Part shown: one piece after another, positions 7,667 to 13,789 of the stretch
How the letters are laid out: each line of letters opens with the position of its first letter
How positions within the stretch are numbered: the stretch's first letter is position 1
Source: Lachnospiraceae bacterium
GTDB lineage: Bacteria; Bacillota; Clostridia; Lachnospirales; Lachnospiraceae
NCBI GenBank assembly: GCA_014804385.1
Contig: JAAUZW010000023.1
Span: 55,136-68,927 of the forward strand
DNA length: 13,792 nucleotides
Direction of reading: 5' to 3'
Made by a program: the position numbers and the translations under genes
Notes under the pieces: generated by a model
What the model was told of the DNA's origin: nothing
Databases searched by the model: none
The model's input: only the letters and a program-made list of their open reading frames with translations

Positions 7667-7810
7667 GCATATGCCTTAAATACCACAGACTAAAACATTT
7701 AAGGAGAATGCGCAGCAGATACCCCAAATGCCACAACATAAATCATTCAAGAAGAATGCGCAGCATATGCCTTAAATGCCACAACCTAAAACATTTAAGG
7801 AGAATGCGTA
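7667..7810 (-). repeat. Three tandem 48-bp repeats, each encoding a 9-bp-stem hairpin
   Basis: Three head-to-tail copies at 7667-7714, 7715-7762 and 7763-7810. The outer two are 44/48 identical; the middle one is 39/48 identical to the third. Each holds a stem with a 13-nt loop, at 7674-7704, 7722-7752 and 7770-7800. In the third copy the arms ccttaaatg and catttaagg are perfect complements. The middle copy differs at four stem positions and the first copy at one. All five differences give G-U pairs in minus-strand RNA but C-A mismatches in plus-strand RNA. The loop keeps TGTGG on the minus strand in all copies. The array fills most of the rlmH-yqfC gap. Nothing in it looks like CRISPR spacers. 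It could be a REP/MITE-like family or a leader/processing element. Confidence 0.85.
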
Positions 7811-7817
7811 GCATTCT
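7803..7817. repeat. Small 6-bp inverted repeat bordering the tandem array
   Basis: The arms gaatgc and gcattc flank a 3-nt loop. It overlaps the end of the third tandem repeat. On the plus strand it is followed by four Ts, which resembles a weak terminator, but no plus-strand gene is upstream of it. It probably belongs to the same palindromic element as the array. Confidence 0.4.
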
Positions 7818-7821
7818 TTTA

Positions 7822-7845
7822 GCTTGAGTGCGCGGGCACTCAAGC
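7822..7845 (-). repeat. Perfect 10-bp-stem hairpin just after the rlmH stop
   Basis: The arms gcttgagtgc and gcactcaagc flank a 4-nt loop, starting 2 nt after the rlmH TAA. No T run follows on the minus strand (the next bases are TAAAAG), so a standard intrinsic terminator is not supported. It may stabilise the rlmH 3' end or cause pausing. Confidence 0.6.
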
Positions 7846-7847
7846 GG

Positions 7848-8327
7848 TTATTTATGATAGGGTTCCCCGTTTATGATCCGATAAGCGCGATAGACCTGCT
7901 CCAACAAAACAACCCGCATCAGCTGGTGCGGGAATGTCATCTTAGAAAAGCTGACCGCCAGGTCAGCCCGCTCTTTTATAATATTATGTAAACCAATTGA
8001 GCCGCCAATCACAAAAACGATATGACTCACTCCATTGATTCCCAGTTCCCGTATTTTTTCCGCAAAGCCTTCCGAATCGTACATACGACCCTCGATCTCC
8101 AGCGTTATCACACAGGCATTTTCCGGCAAAAAACGCAGGATACGCTCTGCCTCTCTGGCAAGTATCTGTTCCTGCGCTTTCTCGGAGGCTCCTTCTATGG
8201 TTTTTTCGTCCTCCACTTCCCGGATCTCTAATTTACAATAACGTGAAAGCCGCTTTCCGTATTCAGAAACCGCCTCCCGGTAGAATTTCTCCTTCAGTTT
8301 ACCGACTGTGATCACTGTTATCTTCAT
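7848..8327 (-). CDS. rlmH: 23S rRNA (pseudouridine1915-N3)-methyltransferase RlmH
   Basis: A SPOUT-class methyltransferase that uses SAM to methylate pseudouridine 1915 in helix 69 of 23S rRNA. The 159-residue protein starting MKITVITVGKLKEKF is the standard family length. Visible hallmarks are the knot segment FVIGGSIGL and the C-terminal block FPHQLMRVVLLEQVYRAY followed by INGEPYHK. The frame is open further upstream to 8348, but the ATG at 8327 has an AGGG site 5 nt away and matches the family N-terminus. The start lies inside the 3' end of the preceding membrane-protein gene (29-nt overlap), suggesting coupling. The stop is followed almost directly by a strong hairpin. Confidence 0.96.
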   Translation of the reverse strand: MKITVITVGKLKEKFYREAVSEYGKRLSRYCKLEIREVEDEKTIEGASEKAQEQILAREAERILRFLPENACVITLEIEGRMYDSEGFAEKIRELGINGVSHIVFVIGGSIGLHNIIKERADLAVSFSKMTFPHQLMRVVLLEQVYRAYRIINGEPYHK

Positions 8328-8805
8328 ATAATCCCTGATAATACCCATCTACAAAGTCGTCCACGAACGCTTCGTCCAAATTCATGAATTTATCCTCTAT
8401 TATCATGCGCATTCTCTCTGTGCGCCGGAAATATTTTTCCTCGTCCGTCAGATCATCCAGAGACTCTTCCTCATCCAGTATCATTGCATCAATAGCGGCA
8501 CCGTCCAGATTCTCCCCGCACCATTTGGTAATCTCTGAGAGCAGAGAATTTTCTGATTTTGCCTTCACCAGAAGCAACCGGGAATCCCTCATGGATACAA
8601 AGCCAAACACGATAAAAAGGATAAACATGGCGCCCATGACGCCGCAGACCAGATATCTGCTGATGCCGGCATTTTGATAGAGTGGTATCACATTCAGAAA
8701 GATTAACACAACCGCCACAAAACCGATTCCGCCAACCGCCAGAAGCATGTAAGCCGAAGAACGATTATCCGCTGCTTTTGCCGCACTGCTCTGATATCTG
8801 GGCAT
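8299..8805 (-). CDS. Unrecognised two-helix membrane protein with acidic cytoplasmic tail
   Basis: A 168-residue protein that I cannot assign to a named family. A short polar N-terminus is followed by two hydrophobic helices at about residues 18-40 and 51-71. The C-terminal part is soluble and strongly acidic, with a DEEESLDDLTDEEKYF segment and a final helix-rich block (RMRMIIEDKF, then NLDEAFVDDFVDGYY). The ATG at 8805 is preferred over the one at 8811 because the strong AGGAGG site ends 8 nt before 8805 but only 2 nt before 8811. The 3' end overlaps rlmH by 29 nt, so the two are probably translated from one message. A membrane-associated regulatory or scaffold role is only a guess. Confidence 0.75.
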   Translation of the reverse strand: MPRYQSSAAKAADNRSSAYMLLAVGGIGFVAVVLIFLNVIPLYQNAGISRYLVCGVMGAMFILFIVFGFVSMRDSRLLLVKAKSENSLLSEITKWCGENLDGAAIDAMILDEEESLDDLTDEEKYFRRTERMRMIIEDKFMNLDEAFVDDFVDGYYQGLYEDNSDHSR

Positions 8806-8858
8806 GACCATACCCTCCTTATCTTACGAATGGAGATAAAAACGATCTCTAAGATTTT

Positions 8859-8887
8859 ATTTTATAATCATTTCCAGAAAAAAGCAA
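8859..8887 (-). promoter_or_regulatory. Candidate promoter for the membrane protein-rlmH pair
   Basis: On the minus strand, TTGCTT (8887-8882), a 17-nt spacer and TAAAAT (8864-8859) lie about 50 nt upstream of the membrane-protein start. The -10 is close to consensus and overlaps TTATAA; the -35 is weak. It lies immediately after the stop of the MORN-repeat gene. Confidence 0.35.
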
Positions 8888-9946
8888 CTACTTTAAAAGC
8901 TCCCGGATACCCTGCTGTTGGTTCTCCGACTTGTCAATATCCATACAGATGGAATGATCGTCCCGATAACGCCAGACAGCACATTCTCCGATGGCGCTCA
9001 TGTCCCGCCACAGAGCAAATACCCCCTCTGTCGCAATGCCGTCCCACTCCTGCACATTACCGATATAATCCACGGTGTTTGCATACATTTCCCCATCGTA
9101 TAAACCATCTTTAAAATTGCCGACCACATTCTGTATAATCCGGCTTGTAGACGTAAGGGTTGAGATATCCACATCGTAGTGCTCCGCGCCCTGTCCGTTT
9201 GGCAGATTGTTGGCCCAGACGCCCGAGTAACTGTGGGACATGTACGTTCCCATGGCGTTCGTCTTATTTTTCTGGTTTATGTAGAACCGGAACCAGGTTC
9301 CCTGTCCACTTCTTACCCCGTGGCTCCACTGTCCGAAATAATAACTGTTTTTTTCATAGATAGCCAGTCCTGTACCATTCGGTTTTCCCTCGCTGTCCAC
9401 ATCTCCCTGATAATAAAAGTCGTCGGTTCCCTCCAATCCTTTGGAGAGCTTGACATATCGCTTTAAATGCGCCAGATCCCAGATGGCATCCTGATTATTG
9501 GCCTCAAAATAAGGATAAGCCTCTTTTAATATAAACTCTTTCGTGTAAGCCTCATCACTCTCATCCTCGATATCCACCACAACAGCCGTCTTTTCATCAT
9601 CCACGGACGCAAGCTCCTCTTTGAGGTCTTCCTCCTCATCCTCTGTCAGCTCTATCTGCGTCTCCAAAGGCTTGCCCTGCTCAACGGTTTGCTCCTTTTG
9701 CGGCTCCTCCTCCAGCGTCTGCTCCAAATTTTCCTGCTGCTTTGCATAGTCGGTGATATTCTGCTGAAGATCCTGCGGTTTCTGCCTGCTTTGGACAAAC
9801 ATCACAAGAAGCAGCACTAAAATACAGATAAAGAGAACGGCTATGATTCCCAAAAGAATCCTGGTCATAATAGGCTTTTGAAAAAAGCTCTCCCGCTCCT
9901 CCATCTTATCCTGTTCTTGTTCCTGATCCTGTTCCGGTAATCTCAT
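8888..9946 (-). CDS. Membrane-anchored MORN-repeat protein
   Basis: A 352-residue protein. The N-terminus is a Gln/Glu-rich cytoplasmic tail, followed by one membrane helix at about residues 29-51. A long acidic, Gln/Glu-rich linker (about 60-135) probably forms coiled coil or disorder. The C-terminal domain, about 175-325, contains MORN-like repeats: YQGDVDSEGKPNGTG, FGQWSHGVRSGQGTW, GVWANNLPNGQGAEHY and GNFKDGLYDGEMY. MORN repeats form beta-hairpin ladders used in protein or lipid binding, so this looks like an extracytoplasmic binding module; the partner is unknown. The ATG at 9946 has only an AAAGG about 12 nt upstream; an in-frame ATG at residue 15 with a nearby AGGA is an alternative. 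It follows the nfnAB terminator and so should have its own promoter in 9947-10086, where I see no convincing one. Confidence 0.8.
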   Translation of the reverse strand: MRLPEQDQEQEQDKMEERESFFQKPIMTRILLGIIAVLFICILVLLLVMFVQSRQKPQDLQQNITDYAKQQENLEQTLEEEPQKEQTVEQGKPLETQIELTEDEEEDLKEELASVDDEKTAVVVDIEDESDEAYTKEFILKEAYPYFEANNQDAIWDLAHLKRYVKLSKGLEGTDDFYYQGDVDSEGKPNGTGLAIYEKNSYYFGQWSHGVRSGQGTWFRFYINQKNKTNAMGTYMSHSYSGVWANNLPNGQGAEHYDVDISTLTSTSRIIQNVVGNFKDGLYDGEMYANTVDYIGNVQEWDGIATEGVFALWRDMSAIGECAVWRYRDDHSICMDIDKSENQQQGIRELLK

Positions 9947-10033
9947 AGGTTCTACTTACCTTTCTTTCTCGCTTTACATGTTAATAGTTCTACTCAAACA
10001 AGTCTATCGAATATTTTTAAAGATTATGCATGC

Positions 10034-10050
10034 AAATTCTTTAAGAATTT
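10034..10050. repeat. AT-rich 7-bp inverted repeat upstream of the MORN gene
   Basis: The arms aaattct and agaattt flank tta, about 90 nt upstream of the MORN-protein start and next to a tgcatgca palindrome. It could be an operator or chance in AT-rich DNA. Confidence 0.25.
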
Positions 10051-10086
10051 CTTATACTTTGGCAAGAATCTGTGCATAAATAAGCA

Positions 10087-10121
10087 AGAGCCTGCCTGCT
10101 TGAAACCGGCAGACAGACTCT
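10087..10121 (-). terminator. Intrinsic terminator of the nfnAB operon
   Basis: Minus-strand RNA downstream of nfnB forms a 13-bp stem (arms at 10121-10109 and 10099-10087) with two G-U wobbles and a 9-nt loop. A moderately T-rich run, TTGCTTATTTATG, follows. It begins 13 nt after the nfnB stop. The wobbles pair only in the minus-strand direction, which supports that orientation. The T tract is imperfect. Confidence 0.7.
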
Positions 10122-10134
10122 ACATTCTTATATT

Positions 10135-11520
10135 TTATTTCGAGAGATAGTCATCGATGCCCTTTGCCGCCGCTTTTCCGGCTCCCATAGCAAGGATCAC
10201 AGTGGCCGCTCCCGTCACCGCATCGCCGCCTGCATAAACTCCCTCTTTGGTGGTTGCACCGAAGTCTTCCTCAGCCACGATACATTTATGTTTGTTCACC
10301 TCAAGCCCCTTGGTTGTGGATGAGATCAGCGGATTCGGGGAAGTTCCCAGGGACATGATGACCGTGTCCACCTCCATCAAAAACTCCGAGCCCTCAATCA
10401 CCACAGGGCGTCTTCTGCCGGAAGCATCAGGCTCTCCCAGTTCCATGCGCACACACTTGATACCGGATACCCAGCCGTTCTCGTCCGCAATGATCTCTGT
10501 GGGATTCGTCAACAGATCAAAAATGATCCCCTCTTCCTTCGCATGGTGAACCTCCTCCACACGGGCAGGAAGCTCCTCTTCGCTTCTGCGGTAGACAATA
10601 TGCACTTCCGCACCCAGACGAAGCGCCGTTCTGGCAGCGTCCATAGCCACGTTTCCGCCGCCCACCACGGCAACCTTCTTACCATGCATGATCGGTGTAT
10701 TGGAATTCTCGTCAAAGGACTTCATCAGATTGCTTCTGGTGAGGTATTCATTTGCGGAAAACACACCAAGAGCCTGTTCTCCGGGAATTCCCATGAATTT
10801 CGGAAGACCTGCACCGGAACCGATGAATACGGCGTCAAACCCTTCCTCCTCCATCAATTCATCTATGGTAACGGATTTTCCAACTACTACATTGGTCTCT
10901 ATCTTGACACCGAGGCTCTTTACATTCTCGATTTCCTTTGCCACTACAGCCTGCTTGGGCAGACGGAACTCAGGGATACCGTAGACTAATACACCGCCCG
11001 GCTCATGGAGCGCCTCAAAGATGGTCACCTCGTAGCCCATCTTCGCCAGATCTCCCGCACAAGTGAGTCCGGCAGGGCCGGAACCGATCACAGCCACCTT
11101 TTTATTCTTCTTTTCCTTCGCACCTTCGGGCTTCACATCGTTCTCTCTCGCCCAGTCGGCCACAAAACGCTCCAGTTTTCCGATAGAGATCGGCTCACCC
11201 TTGATACCGCGGATACATTTTCCTTCACACTGGCTCTCCTGAGGACACACACGTCCGCAGACAGCGGGCAGTGCCGAAGCTTCACTTATGATCTGATAAG
11301 CCGCAGCAATATCGCCCTCCTTCACCTTCTCGATGAAACCGGGAATATTGATCGCCACGGGGCATCCCTTGATACACTGCGCATTCTGACAGTTGATACA
11401 GCGGGAAGCCTCACACATCGCCTCCTCTTTATCATATCCAAGACACACTTCCTCAAAGTTTGCAGCGCGTACTTTTGCGTCCTGTTCACGCACAGGAACC
11501 TTCTTTAATACATCTGCCAT
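10135..11520 (-). CDS. nfnB: NfnB-type large subunit of NADH-dependent ferredoxin:NADP+ oxidoreductase (GltA-like flavoprotein)
   Basis: A 461-residue iron-sulfur flavoprotein of the glutamate synthase small-subunit/GltD type, often annotated 'NADPH-dependent glutamate synthase'. The N-terminal domain carries eight cysteines for two [4Fe-4S] clusters: C41, C44, C49, C53, then C88, C92, C98, C102. The FAD-binding motif GSGPAG is at 146-151 and the NADPH-binding motif VGGGNVAMD at 286-294, with Arg311-Arg312 placed to hold the 2'-phosphate. A GGDAVTG flavin motif lies at 431-437. Directly upstream is an NfnA-type gene, so I read the pair as NfnAB, which couples NADH and reduced ferredoxin to NADP+ reduction by flavin-based electron bifurcation in the cytosol. 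No large glutamate synthase subunit is adjacent. The start overlaps the nfnA stop as TAATG, with GGAGG 9 nt upstream. Confidence 0.9.
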   Translation of the reverse strand: MADVLKKVPVREQDAKVRAANFEEVCLGYDKEEAMCEASRCINCQNAQCIKGCPVAINIPGFIEKVKEGDIAAAYQIISEASALPAVCGRVCPQESQCEGKCIRGIKGEPISIGKLERFVADWARENDVKPEGAKEKKNKKVAVIGSGPAGLTCAGDLAKMGYEVTIFEALHEPGGVLVYGIPEFRLPKQAVVAKEIENVKSLGVKIETNVVVGKSVTIDELMEEEGFDAVFIGSGAGLPKFMGIPGEQALGVFSANEYLTRSNLMKSFDENSNTPIMHGKKVAVVGGGNVAMDAARTALRLGAEVHIVYRRSEEELPARVEEVHHAKEEGIIFDLLTNPTEIIADENGWVSGIKCVRMELGEPDASGRRRPVVIEGSEFLMEVDTVIMSLGTSPNPLISSTTKGLEVNKHKCIVAEEDFGATTKEGVYAGGDAVTGAATVILAMGAGKAAAKGIDDYLSK

Positions 11521-12410
11521 TATTTGTCACCTCCGCAATTTCCGCACCCTCCATGATGGGTGTCTCCTTCTTTCGCCTTCAAGAAGTCTCTGCCTTCCTT
11601 GGTCTTATACATCTGCTGGCGTTTCATCGCCTGATCAAAATCTACTTTATGGCCGTCAAACTCAGGGCCGTCCACGCAGGCAAATTTCACCTCACCGTCC
11701 ACAGTCAGACGGCAGGCACCACACATGCCCGTACCATCTACCATTATAGGATTCATGCTTACTACGGTGGGCAGCTCATATTTTTTCGTGGTCAGGCAGA
11801 CAAACTTCATCATGATCATAGGGCCGATGGCAACACAGACATCATAAGATTTTCCCTCCGTCTCCACCAGATCCTCGATCACCTTCGTCACCATGCCGTT
11901 TCTGCCGTAAGAGCCGTCGTCGGTGGTTATGTAGAGATTCCCGGCCACCGCCTTCATCTCCTCCTCCATAATGAGCAGATCTTTTGTCTTTGCACCTACG
12001 ATCACATCCGCCGCAATGCCTCTCTCATGCAGCCATTTCACCTGAGGATAAACCGGCGCTGTGCCGAGGCCTCCTGCAACGAAGAGAATCTTTTTCTGCT
12101 TCAGCGACTCGATATCCTCCTCCACAAACTCGGAGGGACACCCCAGAGGTCCCACGAAATCATGGAAGCTGTCACCTGCCTGTAAATGGCGCATCATCTC
12201 CGTGGCCGCACCTACCACCTGAAATACGATGGTAATGGTTCCCTGCTCTCTGTTATAATCACAGATGGTCAGCGGAATCCGCTCGCCCTCCTCATCCATC
12301 CGGACAATGACAAACTGTCCCGGCTGACAGGATTTGGCAACACGGGGCGCCACAACATCCATGAGATAGATATTTGCTGCAAGTTCTTCTGCTTTTATAA
12401 TCTTGTACAT
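11520..12410 (-). CDS. nfnA: NfnA-type small subunit (sulfide/dihydroorotate dehydrogenase-like FAD/NAD-binding protein)
   Basis: A 296-residue flavoprotein related to the electron-transfer subunit PyrK of dihydroorotate dehydrogenase. The FAD-binding RIPLTIC motif is at residues 44-50, the nucleotide-binding GGLGTAP at 113-119, and the [2Fe-2S] region at 225-245. That region has D225, C230, C233 and C245 with the CxxC-x11-C spacing typical of the family; an Asp ligand has been reported for NfnA. The C-terminal tail HHGGCGNCGGDK adds two cysteines, C289 and C292, of unknown use; its codons also contain the nfnB ribosome site. AAGGAG lies 7 nt before the ATG at 12410. With the adjacent nfnB it should form the bifurcating transhydrogenase supplying NADPH in anaerobes. 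PyrK or SudA alternatives are less likely because of the nfnB partner. Confidence 0.88.
   Translation of the reverse strand: MYKIIKAEELAANIYLMDVVAPRVAKSCQPGQFVIVRMDEEGERIPLTICDYNREQGTITIVFQVVGAATEMMRHLQAGDSFHDFVGPLGCPSEFVEEDIESLKQKKILFVAGGLGTAPVYPQVKWLHERGIAADVIVGAKTKDLLIMEEEMKAVAGNLYITTDDGSYGRNGMVTKVIEDLVETEGKSYDVCVAIGPMIMMKFVCLTTKKYELPTVVSMNPIMVDGTGMCGACRLTVDGEVKFACVDGPEFDGHKVDFDQAMKRQQMYKTKEGRDFLKAKEGDTHHGGCGNCGGDK
11530..11534 (-). promoter_or_regulatory. Strong nfnB ribosome binding site inside the nfnA 3' end
   Basis: GGAGG followed 9 nt later by the nfnB ATG. It lies in the Gly-Gly codons of the nfnA C-terminal tail, and the nfnA stop and nfnB start share one base (TAATG). This predicts coupled, roughly equal synthesis of the two subunits. 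Confidence 0.8.
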
Positions 12411-12480
12411 CTCAACACTCCTTTTATATTGTTAGAAAATTGTGGCACGCCCATGATCGAGCGCTCACACATCCAATGGG

Positions 12481-12509
12481 ATTATAGCGAAAGTTTGACT
12501 CTTTTGCAA
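12481..12509 (-). promoter_or_regulatory. Sigma-A-type promoter of nfnAB
   Basis: On the minus strand, TTGCAA (12509-12504), a 17-nt spacer and a perfect TATAAT (12486-12481). The transcription start should be near 12474, giving a leader of about 64 nt before the nfnA ATG. The -35 box ends 4 nt from the TA that flanks the IS630 element, so anything originally upstream (UP element, operator) has been displaced by the insertion. Confidence 0.8.
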
Positions 12510-12515
12510 GACCTA

Positions 12516-12538
12516 GTGTATTGACATATTGATATTTA
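12516..12538 (+). repeat. Left terminal inverted repeat of the IS630 element
   Basis: Begins gtgtattgaca and ends ttgatattta. It pairs with the right end at 20 of 23 positions. It contains a perfect TTGACA (12521-12526) pointing toward the transposase, which may serve as a -35 box. Confidence 0.85.
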
Positions 12539-12570
12539 CACAAATATTTCTGGTAATTACTGCCGTTTTT

Positions 12571-12579
12571 TGGTATAAT
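12571..12579 (+). promoter_or_regulatory. Extended -10 promoter of the transposase
   Basis: TGGTATAAT is a perfect extended -10 element (TGn plus TATAAT), 22 nt before the transposase ATG. It lies in the loop of a possible hairpin with arms ccgttt and aaacgg (12563-12590). The matching -35 at 12551 (TGGTAA) is poor, as extended -10 promoters allow. Confidence 0.6.
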
Positions 12580-12601
12580 AAAAGAAACGGCGGTGATTCC
12601 T

Positions 12602-13749
12602 ATGGCAAGACCTAAAAAATATGTGATCAAACTTACAGACGATGAAGTTAAAGAACTCAAGTCTGTAATCCGTAAGAAAAAAACTTCAAAAACCATCCGC
12701 TGCAGATGCCAGATCATCCTCGACCTTGATGAGGCACATGGAAAAGTGTTAACACATGAGCAGAGTGCAAAATCCAATGGTGTCTGTCTGGCAACTGTTG
12801 CCAATACGGTTTCGAAATATACCAGCGGCGGTATTGATGCGGTCACTGAATTCAAAAGGAATATTAATTCGGATAACGCAAGGCGCAAGGTTGACGGACG
12901 TACAGAGGCCCGGCTGATAGAACTGGCCTGCGGACCTGTTCCGGAGGGGCATTCCAGATGGACGATCCGTTTACTTGAAAAAGAATCCAAAGTCATTCTG
13001 GAAACTCCCGTAAGCAGGGAGGCGATCCGCAACGCCTTAAAAAAAACAAACTTCGACCTCACAAAAACGAATACTGGTGCATCCCCACAAAGGAAGACCC
13101 GGAATTCATAGCGTGTATGGAGGATGTCCTTGATATATATGAACTTCCATATAACGCAAAGCGCCCGGTTGTCTGCATGGATGAAAAACCATACCAGCTT
13201 CTTGGGGAAGCAAGGGAACCACTTCCAATGGTCCCCGGAAGTGACCGGAAAACCGATTCTGAGTATGTCCGCAATGGTACGGTCAGCATATTTGCCTTTG
13301 TAGAACCGCTTGGCGGGACACACCATGTAAGTGTACATGAGCACCGCAGGGCGGCCGACTGGGCAGAAGAGATCAAATACCTGGCAGATGTCATGTACCC
13401 GGATGCTGAAAAGATCATTCTTGTAATGGACAACCTCAACACGCATAAACCAGCTTCCCTGTACAAGCGGTATCCACCGCAGGAAGCAAGACGTATCATT
13501 AAAAAGCTGGAAATACATTATACGCCTAAGCATGGCAGCTGGCTGGACATCGCAGAAATAGAACTGAATGTAATGACCAGACAGTGTCTTTCCCGCCGCA
13601 TTGCAGAAATAGGGCAATTACGCAATGAACTGTCCGCGTGGGAAGCGGAGAGGAATATTTCAGCGGCAAAAGTCAACTGGCAGTTCCGGACAAGTGATGC
13701 CCGGATAAAGCTCAGTTCGCTTTATCCCACATTTACCACTGTCTCTTAA
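12602..13749 (+). CDS. IS630-family transposase, read through a -1 frameshift
   Basis: A DDE transposase of about 382 residues if frames are joined. The first frame runs 12602-13111; it starts MARPKKYVIKLTDDE, has a helix-turn-helix-like region at about 55-75, and on its own ends in 17 unrelated residues. The second frame continues from 13045 to 13749 and is open well before its first ATG at 13117 (NKLRPHKNEYWCIPTKEDPE). The catalytic acids are D194 (MDEKPY), D277 (LVMDNLNTH) and E319 (SWLDIAEIE), all in the second frame, so only the fusion can be active. The shift is -1 at an A8 run. I prefer ATG 12602 to the GTG at 12593 because a GGCGGTGA ribosome site overlaps that GTG. The gene opposes the host genes in direction. 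Confidence 0.85.
13039..13046 (+). other. Slippery A8 tract, probable -1 programmed frameshift site
   Basis: In the first frame the codons are TTA AAA AAA ACA, so the zero-frame heptamer is A AAA AAA, a classical -1 slippery sequence. Slipping one base back joins ALKK to NKLRPHK in the catalytic frame. A Shine-Dalgarno-like AGGGAGG lies at 13016-13022, 16 nt upstream, a possible stimulator. I see no strong downstream hairpin. A simple inactivating deletion in the A run is the alternative. Confidence 0.65.
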
Positions 13750-13765
13750 TGAGATGGTGGTAAAT
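13731..13765 (+). other. 15-bp hairpin enclosing the transposase stop codon
   Basis: The arms 13731-13745 and 13751-13765 pair fully in plus-strand RNA, including two G-U wobbles; the loop TTAAT contains the TAA stop. There is no T run after it. The wobbles become mismatches on the minus strand, so the structure is specific to the transposase message. Confidence 0.65.
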
Positions 13766-13766
13766 C

Positions 13767-13789
13767 TAAATATCAACGTGTCATTACAC
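13767..13789 (-). repeat. Right terminal inverted repeat of the IS630 element
   Basis: Inverted copy of the left end with 20 of 23 matches, ending tcattacac directly before the TA duplication and the last window base. Confidence 0.85.

Larger units (their letters stand above)
12516..13789 (+). mobile_element. Complete IS630-family insertion sequence
   Basis: A 1274-bp element bounded by imperfect inverted repeats of about 23 bp with 20 matches (12516-12538 and 13767-13789). It is flanked on both sides by TA (12514-12515 and 13790-13791). The outer bases are C on the left and G on the right, so the empty site would read CTAG, a preferred target described for IS630. It carries one transposase gene split between two frames. 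The window ends one base beyond the right TA, so the right flank cannot be inspected. Confidence 0.88.

Noticed and set aside
7629..7739. Upstream extension of yqfC through the repeats
   Set aside because: The 37 extra codons are encoded by repeat and AT-rich DNA, exceed the family length and do not resemble YqfC proteins.
7667..7810. CRISPR-like array
   Set aside because: The repeats are directly tandem with no unique spacers, and no cas genes are present.
11460..12185. Plus-strand open frame of 241 codons across nfnA/nfnB
   Set aside because: It is antisense to two well-supported genes, His- and Arg-rich, and has no family resemblance.
12426..12446. Rex-type redox operator in the nfnA leader
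   Set aside because: A TTGTTAGAAAATTGTGG stretch is suggestive, but it lacks the required dyad symmetry.
12424..13617. Long minus-strand open frame of 397 codons opposite the transposase
   Set aside because: It is fully antisense to a recognisable IS630 transposase, has no recognisable domain, no ribosome site and shadow-like composition.
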